From assembly GCA_012960225.1 (NCBI GenBank), contig DUBS01000023.1, forward strand, positions 1 through 64,000: a DNA stretch of 64,000 nucleotides, written 5' to 3'. Shown here in pieces: positions 42,791 to 52,500 of this stretch. This DNA is from Gemmatimonadota bacterium. GTDB lineage: Bacteria > Gemmatimonadota > Gemmatimonadetes > Longimicrobiales > Gaopeijiaceae. Numbering within the stretch: position 1 is the stretch's first letter; the number at the start of each line of letters is the position of its first letter. The notes beneath the pieces are model-generated. The model did not search any database. It saw only the letters and a list, made by a program, of their open reading frames with translations, and was not told the DNA's origin. A program made the position numbers and the translations under genes.

Positions 42791-44076
42791 TCGAAACGGA
42801 GCGCTGTGATTGGCGATAGCCGACTCGCACGGATTGCCGGCAGGAGGCCGAAGAGCATTCCTGTGAGTGATGCCATGCCGAGTGCGGTACCCACAGCCCA
42901 CACCGGAATCTTTGCTGGAAGCGGAGTCCAGGTAGCGATACCAGTTGCGAGCACCCAACCCATGAACATACCGGCAGCGGCGCCCATAGCTGTTAAGGCT
43001 GATGCCTCAACGAGGAATTGCCATAGGATCTCTCTTCTTGTCGCTCCTACGGCTTTTCGGACACCGATCTCTCTTGTTCTCTCTGTAACACTTATGAGCA
43101 TGATCCCGATAACTCCAACTCCGCCCACAAGCAGGCCAGCTGATGAGAGTGCAAACATGACCAAGAAGAAGACTCCAGTCAGTTGATTAAAGAGATCAAG
43201 GATCTGAGCAGAACTAAGCACGGCGAAATTATTGTCGTCCCTCGGCCCGAGCCCTCTCATTCCTCTGATTGTTGCAATCACTTCATCCTGGGCACGTTCC
43301 ATTGAAACGGAATCTATTGGCACAATCATGATTTGTGCTTGAGACATCGATTGGCGCAATCTCCGGTTGGCGGCTGTCCACGGGAAGATAGCCCAGTGCT
43401 CGATCGCATTACTAAAAACATTAGCATCGGTCTCAAAGACACCAACTACTGAAAAAGGCTCTTGTGTTCCGCGCCACTGGTTCAGCATTCGGACGCGCTT
43501 TCCGATCGGATCACGTTGGCCAAAAAGTTCTGTAGCCAATTCAGCGGAGAGCACTACAACAGATCGGTTCTGCTCTACCTCTGCAGGAGTGAAGTCCCTA
43601 CCGGCGATGAAGTCGCCAAGTGTGTATTTTGGCCACCCGGAAGAGTATCCCGTCGATTGTACACCACGTACCTGGTGGCTCTCAAAGGACATGTCAGTAG
43701 AAAAATTAAATGTGTAGAGTGCTTCATCAACCGTTGGAAGATTCATTAGCGCACGAGCTTCTTCAGGCTCAATCTCAGGCTTGTTCCACCATGGAGGCCG
43801 GCCGTTTCCTACATCAGAAATTCTCACCGCTGTGAAATCGAAGCGGGTAACCATGAAATTATTGGGCCCGCTAGCCTCGAAGGCTTCCATGACACTAGTC
43901 CGGATACCTGTAATGACAGCAGCTAGGGCTACGACGACCGACACACCTACCGCGACACCCAGAATCGTGAGTACGGAACGAATAGTGTTGGTACGTATGG
44001 CCTCAAAGGCTATCTTGAGGCCCTCATTAAGGGCAGTCAATCTCGATGCCCCCTCTTGCGGCTTTAGATTACTCAT
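42787..44076 (-). CDS. MacB/FtsX-type ABC transporter permease (second of pair)
   Basis: A 429-residue permease with the MacB/FtsX plan: one helix near the N-terminus (IRSVLTILGVAVGVSVVVALAAVI), a periplasmic MacB-PCD domain of about 220 residues, then three helices at the C-terminus. The cytoplasmic coupling signature VTERTREIGVRKAVGATRREIL is clear. There is no ATPase domain. The ATG at 44076 overlaps the upstream permease by 8 bases; the earlier in-frame start lies inside that gene. Likely a heterodimer partner of the preceding permease, working with the MacA-like and TolC-like proteins. Confidence 0.88.
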   Translation of the reverse strand: MSNLKPQEGASRLTALNEGLKIAFEAIRTNTIRSVLTILGVAVGVSVVVALAAVITGIRTSVMEAFEASGPNNFMVTRFDFTAVRISDVGNGRPPWWNKPEIEPEEARALMNLPTVDEALYTFNFSTDMSFESHQVRGVQSTGYSSGWPKYTLGDFIAGRDFTPAEVEQNRSVVVLSAELATELFGQRDPIGKRVRMLNQWRGTQEPFSVVGVFETDANVFSNAIEHWAIFPWTAANRRLRQSMSQAQIMIVPIDSVSMERAQDEVIATIRGMRGLGPRDDNNFAVLSSAQILDLFNQLTGVFFLVMFALSSAGLLVGGVGVIGIMLISVTERTREIGVRKAVGATRREILWQFLVEASALTAMGAAAGMFMGWVLATGIATWTPLPAKIPVWAVGTALGMASLTGMLFGLLPAIRASRLSPITALRFE

Positions 44077-45310
44077 ACCGGAGGGCATCCACGGGATCGA
44101 GCTTCGAAGCCTGAGCAGCTGGATATACTCCAGCAACGATGCCCACACTCAGACCAAGACCGACTCCAAGCGCTACCCACTTGAGGCTGACCGCAGCGGG
44201 CATCGGTGAGAAGGATGCTACGAGTGTAGCGATTCCAATGCCTGCTAGGACCCCGAAAATCGCACCCACTGTCGACAGGGTTGCCGATTCGATAAGGACT
44301 TGTGTGAGGATATCTCGGCGTCGCGCTCCTAGTGCCTTTCGCACTCCGATTTCCCGGGTACGCTCCATCACCGAGACCAGCATAATATTCATGATCACAA
44401 TTCCGCCGACCACCAAAGATATGGCTACGAGACCTGGAAGTGCCGTAAAGAGTATGCGGGAAATATTGTCCCAGAAGCTTATGGCATCGTCCGCGGTTTC
44501 CAATGCAAAGTTGTTTGTTTCCGAGGGCCTTAACAGGCGCCTGGTCCTCATGATACCCTCGGCCTCCATTTGAGCCTCAAGGAGGCGGTCCGGGTTGACG
44601 GTCTGGATAATTACTTCGTCCACAATTCCAGGAGGGTTGAGTACCGCTTGAATCGGTGATTGGTGGGGAGCGACTGCAAAGTTGTCGAGTGACATTCCGA
44701 ACAGTGAGCCTCGCTCTTCGAGTACACCGATCACCCTGTAGGGGAACCCTCTCAAACGGACCGTATGTCCGATCGGATCAAGATCTTCGAAAAGGACTTC
44801 GGAAGTCTCAAAACCCAAGACGAGGACTGGGGTTCCGGCTGTCGCTTCTTGTCCAGTGAAAGCTCGACCACGGTCAATCTTGAGGTTGCGGACAGGGAAG
44901 ATCTCGGGAGATGCTCCGATCAGTTGCACCCCAGTAGCAGTACGACCATTGTCCGCAACTGCCGTTCCTCCTGAGTTGCTTTGGATTGCGATTCGTGCTG
45001 GGATCGTGAGTTGGGCACGAATTGCTTCTGCGTCCTCGTAGCGAAGTCGGGGTGCTCGCATCCGACTGCGCCACCTCTCCTCGTCCGTATTAATATCAAC
45101 TTCGGGCCAGCGGCGAAGTGTCACCGTACTGATGCCGAATACCTGTGAGGTGACTTCTTCGCGGACATAGCGGTCGAGACCCTCGATGATCGTCACAACT
45201 ACGATCAAGAACATTACTCCTAGGATCACACCTATGAGGCTAAAAAAGCTTTTTAGCCTCTCCGAGCGAAGCTGCTGCATGGCGAGGATTACGCCTTCCC
45301 AGACCTGCAT
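44069..45310 (-). CDS. MacB/FtsX-type ABC transporter permease (first of pair)
   Basis: A 413-residue permease with the same layout as its neighbour: N-terminal helix (FFSLIGVILGVMFLIVVVTII), a periplasmic domain, and three C-terminal helices with VMERTREIGVRKALGARRRDIL. The nucleotide-binding domain fused in E. coli MacB is absent. It lies 37 bases after the MacA-like adaptor gene. Its early codons contain a perfect 11-bp-arm inverted repeat (45236-45260). Confidence 0.88.
   Translation of the reverse strand: MQVWEGVILAMQQLRSERLKSFFSLIGVILGVMFLIVVVTIIEGLDRYVREEVTSQVFGISTVTLRRWPEVDINTDEERWRSRMRAPRLRYEDAEAIRAQLTIPARIAIQSNSGGTAVADNGRTATGVQLIGASPEIFPVRNLKIDRGRAFTGQEATAGTPVLVLGFETSEVLFEDLDPIGHTVRLRGFPYRVIGVLEERGSLFGMSLDNFAVAPHQSPIQAVLNPPGIVDEVIIQTVNPDRLLEAQMEAEGIMRTRRLLRPSETNNFALETADDAISFWDNISRILFTALPGLVAISLVVGGIVIMNIMLVSVMERTREIGVRKALGARRRDILTQVLIESATLSTVGAIFGVLAGIGIATLVASFSPMPAAVSLKWVALGVGLGLSVGIVAGVYPAAQASKLDPVDALRYE
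45236..45260. repeat. Perfect 11-bp-arm inverted repeat inside the permease gene
   Basis: GAGGCTAAAAA (45236-45246) and TTTTTAGCCTC (45250-45260) are exact complements around AGC. In the minus-strand message it would fold 50-75 bases after the start codon, where it encodes residues ERLKSFFSL. Hairpins this long are uncommon in coding sequence; it could affect translation or cause partial termination. Confidence 0.6.
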
Positions 45311-45347
45311 CTAATCTGTCAGGTTGCTGGAGATACTTCAGTCAGCA

Positions 45348-46712
45348 TCAATCAGATCCGCCGATTCTGATCCGGAAGCCGTTACCGCCGCCATCACCGC
45401 CGCCGCCTATGCCAAACTGGAAACCGCCGGTGACATCGTCATCCGTATTCCTTACTAAATCCCCGTCTTGTAGCTGGCGGATCATCTGGTAAGGACCTGC
45501 CACCAAGTTGTCTCCGCTGTCTATACCAGCGAGGATCTCAAAATATTCTTGGCCGGCGATGCCCAGTTTGATCGGAGTAAACGTGACAGTGCCATTAACT
45601 ACTATGAAGACACCTTCCTCATCCGGAGAGTCATCTTTTCCTTGAGAGGAATCACCTGCCCTCGGACCTGTCATGCCGGTCACTTGAGCACGATTCGCAG
45701 ATTGATTCTCTGAAGATTCAATCTCTCGAACTGTGACCGCGATGATTGGTACTGAAATAACACTTTTACGCATTTCGGTAACGATGTCAGCTGTAGCGGA
45801 CAAGTCTGGACGGAGAGATGCACCGTTCTCATCTAGTGTGATCACGACTTCGAAGTCGATCGCAGCCTGCTGACCCGCTGATTGCTGAGATGGCGGGTTG
45901 ATCGCCGAGTTACCTATTTCTGTGACCTGGCCGGAGAAATATTCGTTAGAGAAGGCATCGATGCGAATTGTCGCACTGTCGCCTAACGAAATCTGAGGGA
46001 CGTCGGTTTCATCTACCTGGACAACAACTTCAATTACAGAAAGATCAGAGATAGTAAGTACAAGTGAGCCCGGGTTGTTCATCGTACCGATGATAACCGT
46101 CTCCCCTTCTTCAACATTCAGCCTCGTTACTTTGCCATCCATGGGTGCGACAAAGATGGTCTTCGAGACCTGTTCAGTAGCTTCCTCAACCGCAGCCTGA
46201 GCCTGTGACACTCCATGCCGTGCTGAGGAGAGAGTTGCTTCTGAGACATCTAGATTAGTACGTGCATCATCGACCTGTTGACGACTCACCAAGATAGAAT
46301 CACGGGATCGAAGAGCCAAAAGGCGATCTAGGTCGCGCTGTGTACGTAAGAGATTAGCCTCTTGCTGAGTTTGCTGTGCTTGCGTTTGAGCGAGAGATGC
46401 TTGGGTACGTGATAACGCGGCTTCGTATTGATCCGGCTCTAAGCGAAGGAGTACTTGTCCCTGCACGACGTCCTGGCCTTCATCAACCAACAGTTCCGCA
46501 ACTCTGGCAGAAACATCAGAACTAATGTTGACCGTTCGACGAGGTCTGATATTCCCACTTGCGGTTACGACCTCAACGAGATCACGTCGCTGGACTTCCT
46601 CCATACGCACGCTGATTCCTCGGTCACCTCCATACATCGTCTGGAGTATGGCAGCGGATGCTAACAAGATGATGACGATAATCCCGATGATAATCTTAGT
46701 TCGTCTCTCCAT
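45348..46712 (-). CDS. MacA/HlyD-type periplasmic adaptor
   Basis: Membrane fusion protein linking an inner-membrane pump to an outer-membrane duct. After one N-terminal helix (KIIIGIIVIILLASAAILQ) come the lipoyl half-motifs around NISSDVSARVAELLVDEGQDVVQGQVLLRL, a long alpha hairpin with many Gln and Leu residues (SLAQTQAQQTQQEANLLRTQ), then beta-barrel domains. The 454-residue protein ends in an unusual glycine-rich tail (FGIGGGGDGGGNGFRIRIGG). It sits between the TolC-like gene and the paired permeases, so the set looks like one exporter. Confidence 0.9.
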   Translation of the reverse strand: MERRTKIIIGIIVIILLASAAILQTMYGGDRGISVRMEEVQRRDLVEVVTASGNIRPRRTVNISSDVSARVAELLVDEGQDVVQGQVLLRLEPDQYEAALSRTQASLAQTQAQQTQQEANLLRTQRDLDRLLALRSRDSILVSRQQVDDARTNLDVSEATLSSARHGVSQAQAAVEEATEQVSKTIFVAPMDGKVTRLNVEEGETVIIGTMNNPGSLVLTISDLSVIEVVVQVDETDVPQISLGDSATIRIDAFSNEYFSGQVTEIGNSAINPPSQQSAGQQAAIDFEVVITLDENGASLRPDLSATADIVTEMRKSVISVPIIAVTVREIESSENQSANRAQVTGMTGPRAGDSSQGKDDSPDEEGVFIVVNGTVTFTPIKLGIAGQEYFEILAGIDSGDNLVAGPYQMIRQLQDGDLVRNTDDDVTGGFQFGIGGGGDGGGNGFRIRIGGSD

Positions 46713-46750
46713 ATGTTTTACTAGATCGTCTCTGTTTGGTTTGTTAGGTA

Positions 46751-48376
46751 TCAGTTCCGAAGGGATGTTCCAACAAGTACTTCGAGACTAGTTACTGCAT
46801 CATGATAAGCGAAAACCGCTGCTATGCGGTCCCTTTCTGCCTGAGCCAGTAACGTTTGCGCATCTACGAGTTCAACGAAGGTAATCGCTCCCAACTGATA
46901 GCGTTCACGGGCGAGAGTTAGCTGCTGATCAGCTAATTCTAGGTTGCGTTCCTCTAAGAGAGCACTCTCATATGCTGTTTGGACATTGGCGGTACCAATC
47001 GACAAATCTGCCTCTAGGGCTAATTCCTGCTCCCGTACCTGCTGTACCATGTCATCCCTTTGAAGGCGTGCTGCCTGCAGGTTCCGTTCTCGACTGAGAC
47101 CCTGGAAAATCGGGACTTGGAGGCGGAGAGAGACACTAGGGGGGGAACCCTGGAAGTTGAATGGGAATGCCCTGTTGCCATCGATGATCCCCTGTCTCTG
47201 TTCATCTGTGAACGCAAATCGCGAGCAATCAAAGGGCGGAAGAGGATCGGCGAGGCGAGAGTAGAGATTATTGGTTTGCACACACTGAGCTACAGATGAA
47301 GCCACCTGAGCCCGAGCCTGTACCACCTGGAAGTCTGTATTGCTAGCCTCTCGGGTGAACCCACTCCATCCGGTTGAGATGGATAGGGATGGAAAATATG
47401 AAGAGCGAGCTGAGCTTATCCCGATGTCTGCTACTTCCTTAGATCTTCGTCGTGCTCGAAGTGTCGGGTTTCGATTAAGCGACATGTCTGTCAGAGTTTC
47501 GAGATTCCAGGTAGGTTCCGAAAGTGTGAATTCAGTTGAGAGTGCGATGTCTTCATTGACCCTTAATCCTAATTGTTGAAGAAGTCTCATCTTACTTGTA
47601 GACAACAAGTTACGGGTCCGAAGTACTGTCACTTCAGAACGACCAACTTGGACCTCAGCTTGTCCGACATCTATTGGTGTTACTGAGCCCACTTCTAGTT
47701 GGCCTTGGGCTAGTCGGAGGTTGAATTGGCTGTTCTCAAGTTGTTGCTCAGCCAGTCTCAAGGCCTCCTGTTGCCGGAGTATCTCTACGTAAGCATTGGT
47801 TACGGTTGAGACGAGACTTGCTTCAGCGAGATCAATCTGAGCAAGGGTGACACCCCTTTGAGCTTTTGCCTGTGCTGGTCCCTTGATCGTCCTCCAATCG
47901 ATTGAGTAATTGAGGCCGATATTATAATTGGAGAAGTAGTATGAGGGTTGGTCCCCAAAGCCCAAATCTCCGAGTGTCAAGCTTCCGAATTGCTGTTCAC
48001 CGGGGCCTTGCCATGAGACACCGGAACCAACGGAGGCGCTGGGTAACAGAGCTGCGTAAGCTTGTCGTACATCCCAATTTGAGAGTGACTCATCGTTTCT
48101 TGACTGCAGAAAGCTGGGGTTGTTTTCCCTCGCTATCCGAAGTGCTTCGTCGAGTGACAGAGACCTAGTTGAGAGCTGTTGAGCGCAGAGTGGTGTGGTG
48201 ACACTAATAGCGATTAACGCTAGCACAGATAGAGAGATCTTAGTACTCGAAAGCCACACTGCACTGGGATCTTTCTTTGCTGACACGTTTGGAATGGGCA
48301 TGCTATTGAGGGCTGATCTGCTTCCAGGTTGGTCACGGGAGATTTCAGCGTGGCTTATCATTTCTTGTTTAGTCAT
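46751..48376 (-). CDS. TolC-family outer-membrane efflux protein
   Basis: Outer-membrane channel of a tripartite exporter. Two repeats of the TolC fold are visible, each with long helices (AEASLVSTVTNAYVEILRQQEALRLAEQQLENSQ; ALEADLSIGTANVQTAYESALLEERNLELADQQLTLARERYQ) and GAITFVELVDAQTLLAQAE, typical of the family. A hydrophobic signal segment (ISLSVLALIAISVTTPLCAQ) begins about 47 residues in, so the true start may be ATG 48301 rather than 48376; no ribosome binding site decides. The 187-base upstream gap is AT-rich. Confidence 0.9.
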   Translation of the reverse strand: MTKQEMISHAEISRDQPGSRSALNSMPIPNVSAKKDPSAVWLSSTKISLSVLALIAISVTTPLCAQQLSTRSLSLDEALRIARENNPSFLQSRNDESLSNWDVRQAYAALLPSASVGSGVSWQGPGEQQFGSLTLGDLGFGDQPSYYFSNYNIGLNYSIDWRTIKGPAQAKAQRGVTLAQIDLAEASLVSTVTNAYVEILRQQEALRLAEQQLENSQFNLRLAQGQLEVGSVTPIDVGQAEVQVGRSEVTVLRTRNLLSTSKMRLLQQLGLRVNEDIALSTEFTLSEPTWNLETLTDMSLNRNPTLRARRRSKEVADIGISSARSSYFPSLSISTGWSGFTREASNTDFQVVQARAQVASSVAQCVQTNNLYSRLADPLPPFDCSRFAFTDEQRQGIIDGNRAFPFNFQGSPPSVSLRLQVPIFQGLSRERNLQAARLQRDDMVQQVREQELALEADLSIGTANVQTAYESALLEERNLELADQQLTLARERYQLGAITFVELVDAQTLLAQAERDRIAAVFAYHDAVTSLEVLVGTSLRN

Positions 48377-48563
48377 CTAATTGGGCTTGCTGTGCAATTT
48401 AGCAAAAAAATGTGTCCTCTCTATGAGGATATACTTGAATTATGGAGAAAGTGTTGCGATCACCCTATGAAGAATTGAGTAATCATCATTTTCTTGTTGA
48501 TGCTACAGGATTTAACCGAATTTCGTTTCTAACTGAAAAAGTTAACTAGAAGGACACCTGAAA

Positions 48564-49280
48564 TCATCCGACTAAGTCTTCACGCACAGCTAGATATCCA
48601 GTTGTCGGGATTTCTACGCGGAGCACACGGCCTTGTCTGTCGAACCAAACTATTCGGTCTCCATCAACACTTGTGAATATGACCCGTCGAGCTAGAACAC
48701 GGTTACGACCAAGGCGGATTTCTTCTTCCTCCTGAGCCGAAACCAGGAACTCTCTATCTGTGCGGGATAACGGTTCAATCACATGCACTATGGAATCTTC
48801 TAGCACATTTCGTAGGAAATAAAGATGGTGAGCCACCTGGTGCTCGACGATCCGGGTTCCATGCTCTGCGCGAAACTCTCTCTCTTCTTGGCCTTCTTCA
48901 GAGATAAATCTAGAGAAGTACCTGGGACCGGAGAGATTGAGCATGATCTCAACTGGTACTGGTCTAGATGACTTGAACTCGTAACCAGCTGCGGTGCCTT
49001 CGGTCGCTATTACTCTCAAGAGGGTTGTAAACTCTTCTGAAGCCCCATCCAAAGTGCGCACGACCACTCCTCGCGAGATGAAAGCAGCTTCATTACCAAG
49101 TCCTGCTCGTCGGATAATGAAGTCTTCTGTGCCGATTCTGTCACCGTGAATGCTCAGACTGAATGTTCCCCGGTCAACGACCACACTTTGAGCGGATAGG
49201 CCCAGTGGTACGATGATTGCCAAGCTCGTGATATGGAGACTCAAGAAGAAAGCGCGGAGGATGCGTAAGAACAAATTCAT
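48564..49280 (-). CDS. Exported protein of unknown function
   Basis: A 238-residue protein with a signal peptide (FFLSLHITSLAIIVPLGLSAQS). The mature part looks beta-rich with repeated short strands (GTFSLSIHGDRIGTEDFIIRR; VFTSVDGDRIVWFDRQGRVLRVEIP). The closing pattern, in which a value is read out and a lysine or arginine-flanked strand ends VEIPTTGY, recalls DUF3108/DUF6134-like periplasmic proteins, but the match is weak. It precedes the TolC operon on the same strand and diverges from the giant kinase gene. Confidence 0.65.
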   Translation of the reverse strand: MNLFLRILRAFFLSLHITSLAIIVPLGLSAQSVVVDRGTFSLSIHGDRIGTEDFIIRRAGLGNEAAFISRGVVVRTLDGASEEFTTLLRVIATEGTAAGYEFKSSRPVPVEIMLNLSGPRYFSRFISEEGQEEREFRAEHGTRIVEHQVAHHLYFLRNVLEDSIVHVIEPLSRTDREFLVSAQEEEEIRLGRNRVLARRVIFTSVDGDRIVWFDRQGRVLRVEIPTTGYLAVREDLVG

Positions 49281-49329
49281 CCGTGGTATACACCTTGGGG
49301 CGGATAGCGTTCGCAGTAATAAGCGTTAT

Positions 49330-49344
49330 GTCATTTCTAATGAC
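49330..49344. repeat. Palindrome in the divergent intergenic region
   Basis: GTCATT (49330-49335) and AATGAC (49339-49344) flank TCT. It lies in the 278-base gap between the minus-strand exported-protein gene and the plus-strand kinase gene, where promoters of both must sit. It could be an operator; no clear -10/-35 pair was found near it. Confidence 0.3.
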
Positions 49345-49558
49345 GTTCGCAAGTCTTGATATCATTAGAGAGATTGGTGCTCGTAAGTTCCATGAAACGG
49401 GCAAGAGGACCTCAGTAGAAGGAAAATTTGTAAAAAGGAGCGGCAGTGAACGGGATTAGCACAGCATCTGATGGTTTTCTATTGACTTACTTAACTGGAG
49501 AGCAGGGTGATCCTGAGTCAGAGATACAGTACGTGCTGCGCCATACTATTGATCTGAA

Positions 49559-52500
49559 GTGAATCGTCTATTTACTGAGTGGCATCGTATGCCTCAGACG
49601 TTAGGCTGGATCGGTCCCTGGATTGCCCTAGTGTCTCTTTCCTTTTGGGTTGCTTCTCCGGGTAGCCCCTCATTGGTGTTTGCCGCACTCGGTATGAGCG
49701 TAGGAGTTCTTGGGGGAGTACGTGAACGGGGTGTGTTCTGGGTTAGTGGGTCGATAATCCTAGTAATTGGGATTCTCGCAGGAGTTCTTGCAGACCGTGA
49801 GGTGAGTGACCTCTCAGCAAACTGGAATACATTCTGGGCCGAAAGAGAGGCTGAGGTTGGTGGACGACTCCAGGAGGAACTTCAGGCCCAATTGAGGTCG
49901 GGTGAAGCTGCTGCTGATCATCTTGTTCGCGGTGCAACTGAATTCGAGCGGCTGGAAGATGTCCCGACGATCCAGGACATTCGTGCGCAGCACGGAGTCT
50001 CAGCACTCGCTCTTTACGATTCGGATGGGATGCTCCGTATATGGGATGGCATGCACCGTGGCAAGGTGCCCGAAGAGGTTCAAGCTGGACAGGACCGCCA
50101 CGCCTACGTTGATCTACCGCTCTTTGGCTATCTGTATGTAACTGCACTGGCACCGGACGGTGGAGTAGCGGTTGCTGCACAACTCATGCGAACTGATCTA
50201 CCGCTGGAGATTGGGGCTCGATTAGGAGATTTCGGGTCGGAGTTCCTAGATCTTACTGGGGAACACATTCGGATCAATCCAGGGGATACACCGAATTCAG
50301 AGAGGCTCTCACCTCTTGTGCTCCCAAATGGAGAGAGGCTGCTTGAGGTTCTAATTGAGCGACCTGATGCAGCGGACCGCGCTGAGCAAATCTTGGCCCG
50401 TTGGCGGTGGCTCGTATCCAGTGGATTGCTTATAGCGTGGCTATTGCTTGCAGTTGGTGGTGCTCCGAACCGATCAACGAGTGTTGTTGCAACTGGAGGG
50501 CTTCTTTTCCTCTTAGGCTTACTCCCTCTTCAAGAGGTAGCCGGACTAGAGAGGATCTTCGATTGGACTCTTTTTGCGCTTCCCCTGTGGCCGGGTTCGC
50601 TGAAGATATCTCTTGGACGACTGGTACTACTCGCTATCGCAGGTTTGACTGGATTCGCTGTTCTCCCGCGCCCGAAGTTTGCGGTACCGATCTGGGTTGC
50701 GGCCCTATCCTCGGCGCTCCTGTTTCCGCTTGTTGTCGCCTGGGTGCGGTCAGGGCTACAGCCACTCTCGTTGGCCTCGGATCGTTTTGAGTGGATCGTT
50801 TATGAAATGGCACTGGGCGCTATCCTTGCATTGACCGTGGCTTCTGTGCTCTGGTTGACGAGATCCGGTAGAAGTGCTCATAAGAGTTGGACGTTGGTAA
50901 CAGTGGCTTCCGCCGTCCTGCTGGGAGGCATGGGTGGTACGTTAGTACTGAACGGAGCATTCCTACCCGTGGGGTGGATCGCATTGTGGGCAATTCCCAC
51001 TGCTACCGCGGCAGTGGCGACAACAGCGTGGTCCGATGGACAACGGCCTATTGTTGGTTGGTTACTTGCTATCGTGATCGCGACCACTGCGGCTGTCCCC
51101 AACGCGTTGCTCGACCGTGTAAACGCGAGAAGGATGGCGGGTGGTCTTCAGCTCATCGAAGCTGCAGCGGTGGAAGATCCCGATCTTGAGCATGGATTGG
51201 TTCGACTCGGTTCCTTGGCGGATTCTCTTGCCGGTTCGGGAAGGGGTGACGTTGATGTTCTTTACCAGGCTTGGAGGGCGAGTGGTCTGGCGGAGGAACT
51301 GTTTGCTTTGCGGCTGACGATGTGGGACGAGGAGGGCGAGAATAGTCAGGAACTGAGGATCGGGATCGACGGCGATCCTTCGGACGATCTAGCTGCAATA
51401 GTCCGTGAGGCTCAGGAGTCAGGAGAATTCAGGATCCTTCGACCGCATCGTGATGATGCCCGATACGTGATGGCAGTTCCTTTGAGGAGTGGGCAGGTTC
51501 TGACAGCTATCGCACCGCCGTTGCCCCCTGAGGGTGCTCGCTCTCCTCTCGCCTCCCTGGTGCGAGGTGGTCTGCCATCGCAGACGGACCCGATTACGCT
51601 GATCCCTATTCTTTCTGGTGACCCACTGGGTAGTGACTCTCTTAGCTGGCACCGGACGACCTCGGGGTGGCAGGGGGAGATGGCGATTGAATTCAATAAT
51701 GCGAGCTACCATGCACATATTCCTATTAGTCTTCCGGGATCGCTTCTTGCGAGTGCACGAGGGTCCCTGCTGTTAGTACTCAACCTTTTGGTGTTCTCAG
51801 CGTTCTGGGTTCTTGGACGAGGGCTGCTGCTTGATGTAGTCCCACCGGAGGCTAAGATCTCAGGGCTAGTGATCTCCTTTCGTGCCCGAGTGACACTAGC
51901 GCTATTCGGGTTCTTCGCCCTGGCAAGCGCTCTCTTTGGTACCCTGGCATATAGGACGCTTACTCAAGCGTCTAGTACGTCGGCTCGAGTAGTCGCAGAG
52001 AGAGTCGTAGAAGATGCTGCTGGGTGGTATCTCTCCCTCGATCCAGGCCCTGGTAGTCGCATGGAACGGCTTGCGACTCAAGTCGGTGCGGAGCTTCTAG
52101 AGTATCGCAATGGTGAACTCCGCGGTGGAGGTGGCGTAGCGGAGTTGGTGGAGTTGGGCCTTTACGAGGGCTGGATGCCATTCACACAGAATTATTTGCT
52201 AGATGGTCGAGAGGGAGTTCGGGAATTCACTGAGACATCATTGGGACGGCTAACGTACGTCACGGCATATCGACGACTCCCCGACGGAGACATACTCGGT
52301 GCTCAAGTACCGCTGAGCGCTGGGGCTACTGCGATCCAGAGGATGGATCTGATCGAACTCCTTGGTTTTGTGATGTTAGTAGGTGCTGCACTCTCACTGG
52401 TACTCGCCTGGATGGCGGGTCGAGCACTCACGAGCCCCATCCGTGCACTTCAAATCGCGTCGGAAGCGGTTGGTTCGGGAAACCTAGATTTGAAACTTCC

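Noticed and set aside
42791-42958. N-terminal extension of the bshB1 frame into the permease gene
   Set aside because: The extension overlaps permease coding sequence and lacks family features; GTG 42790 gives the correct N-terminus.
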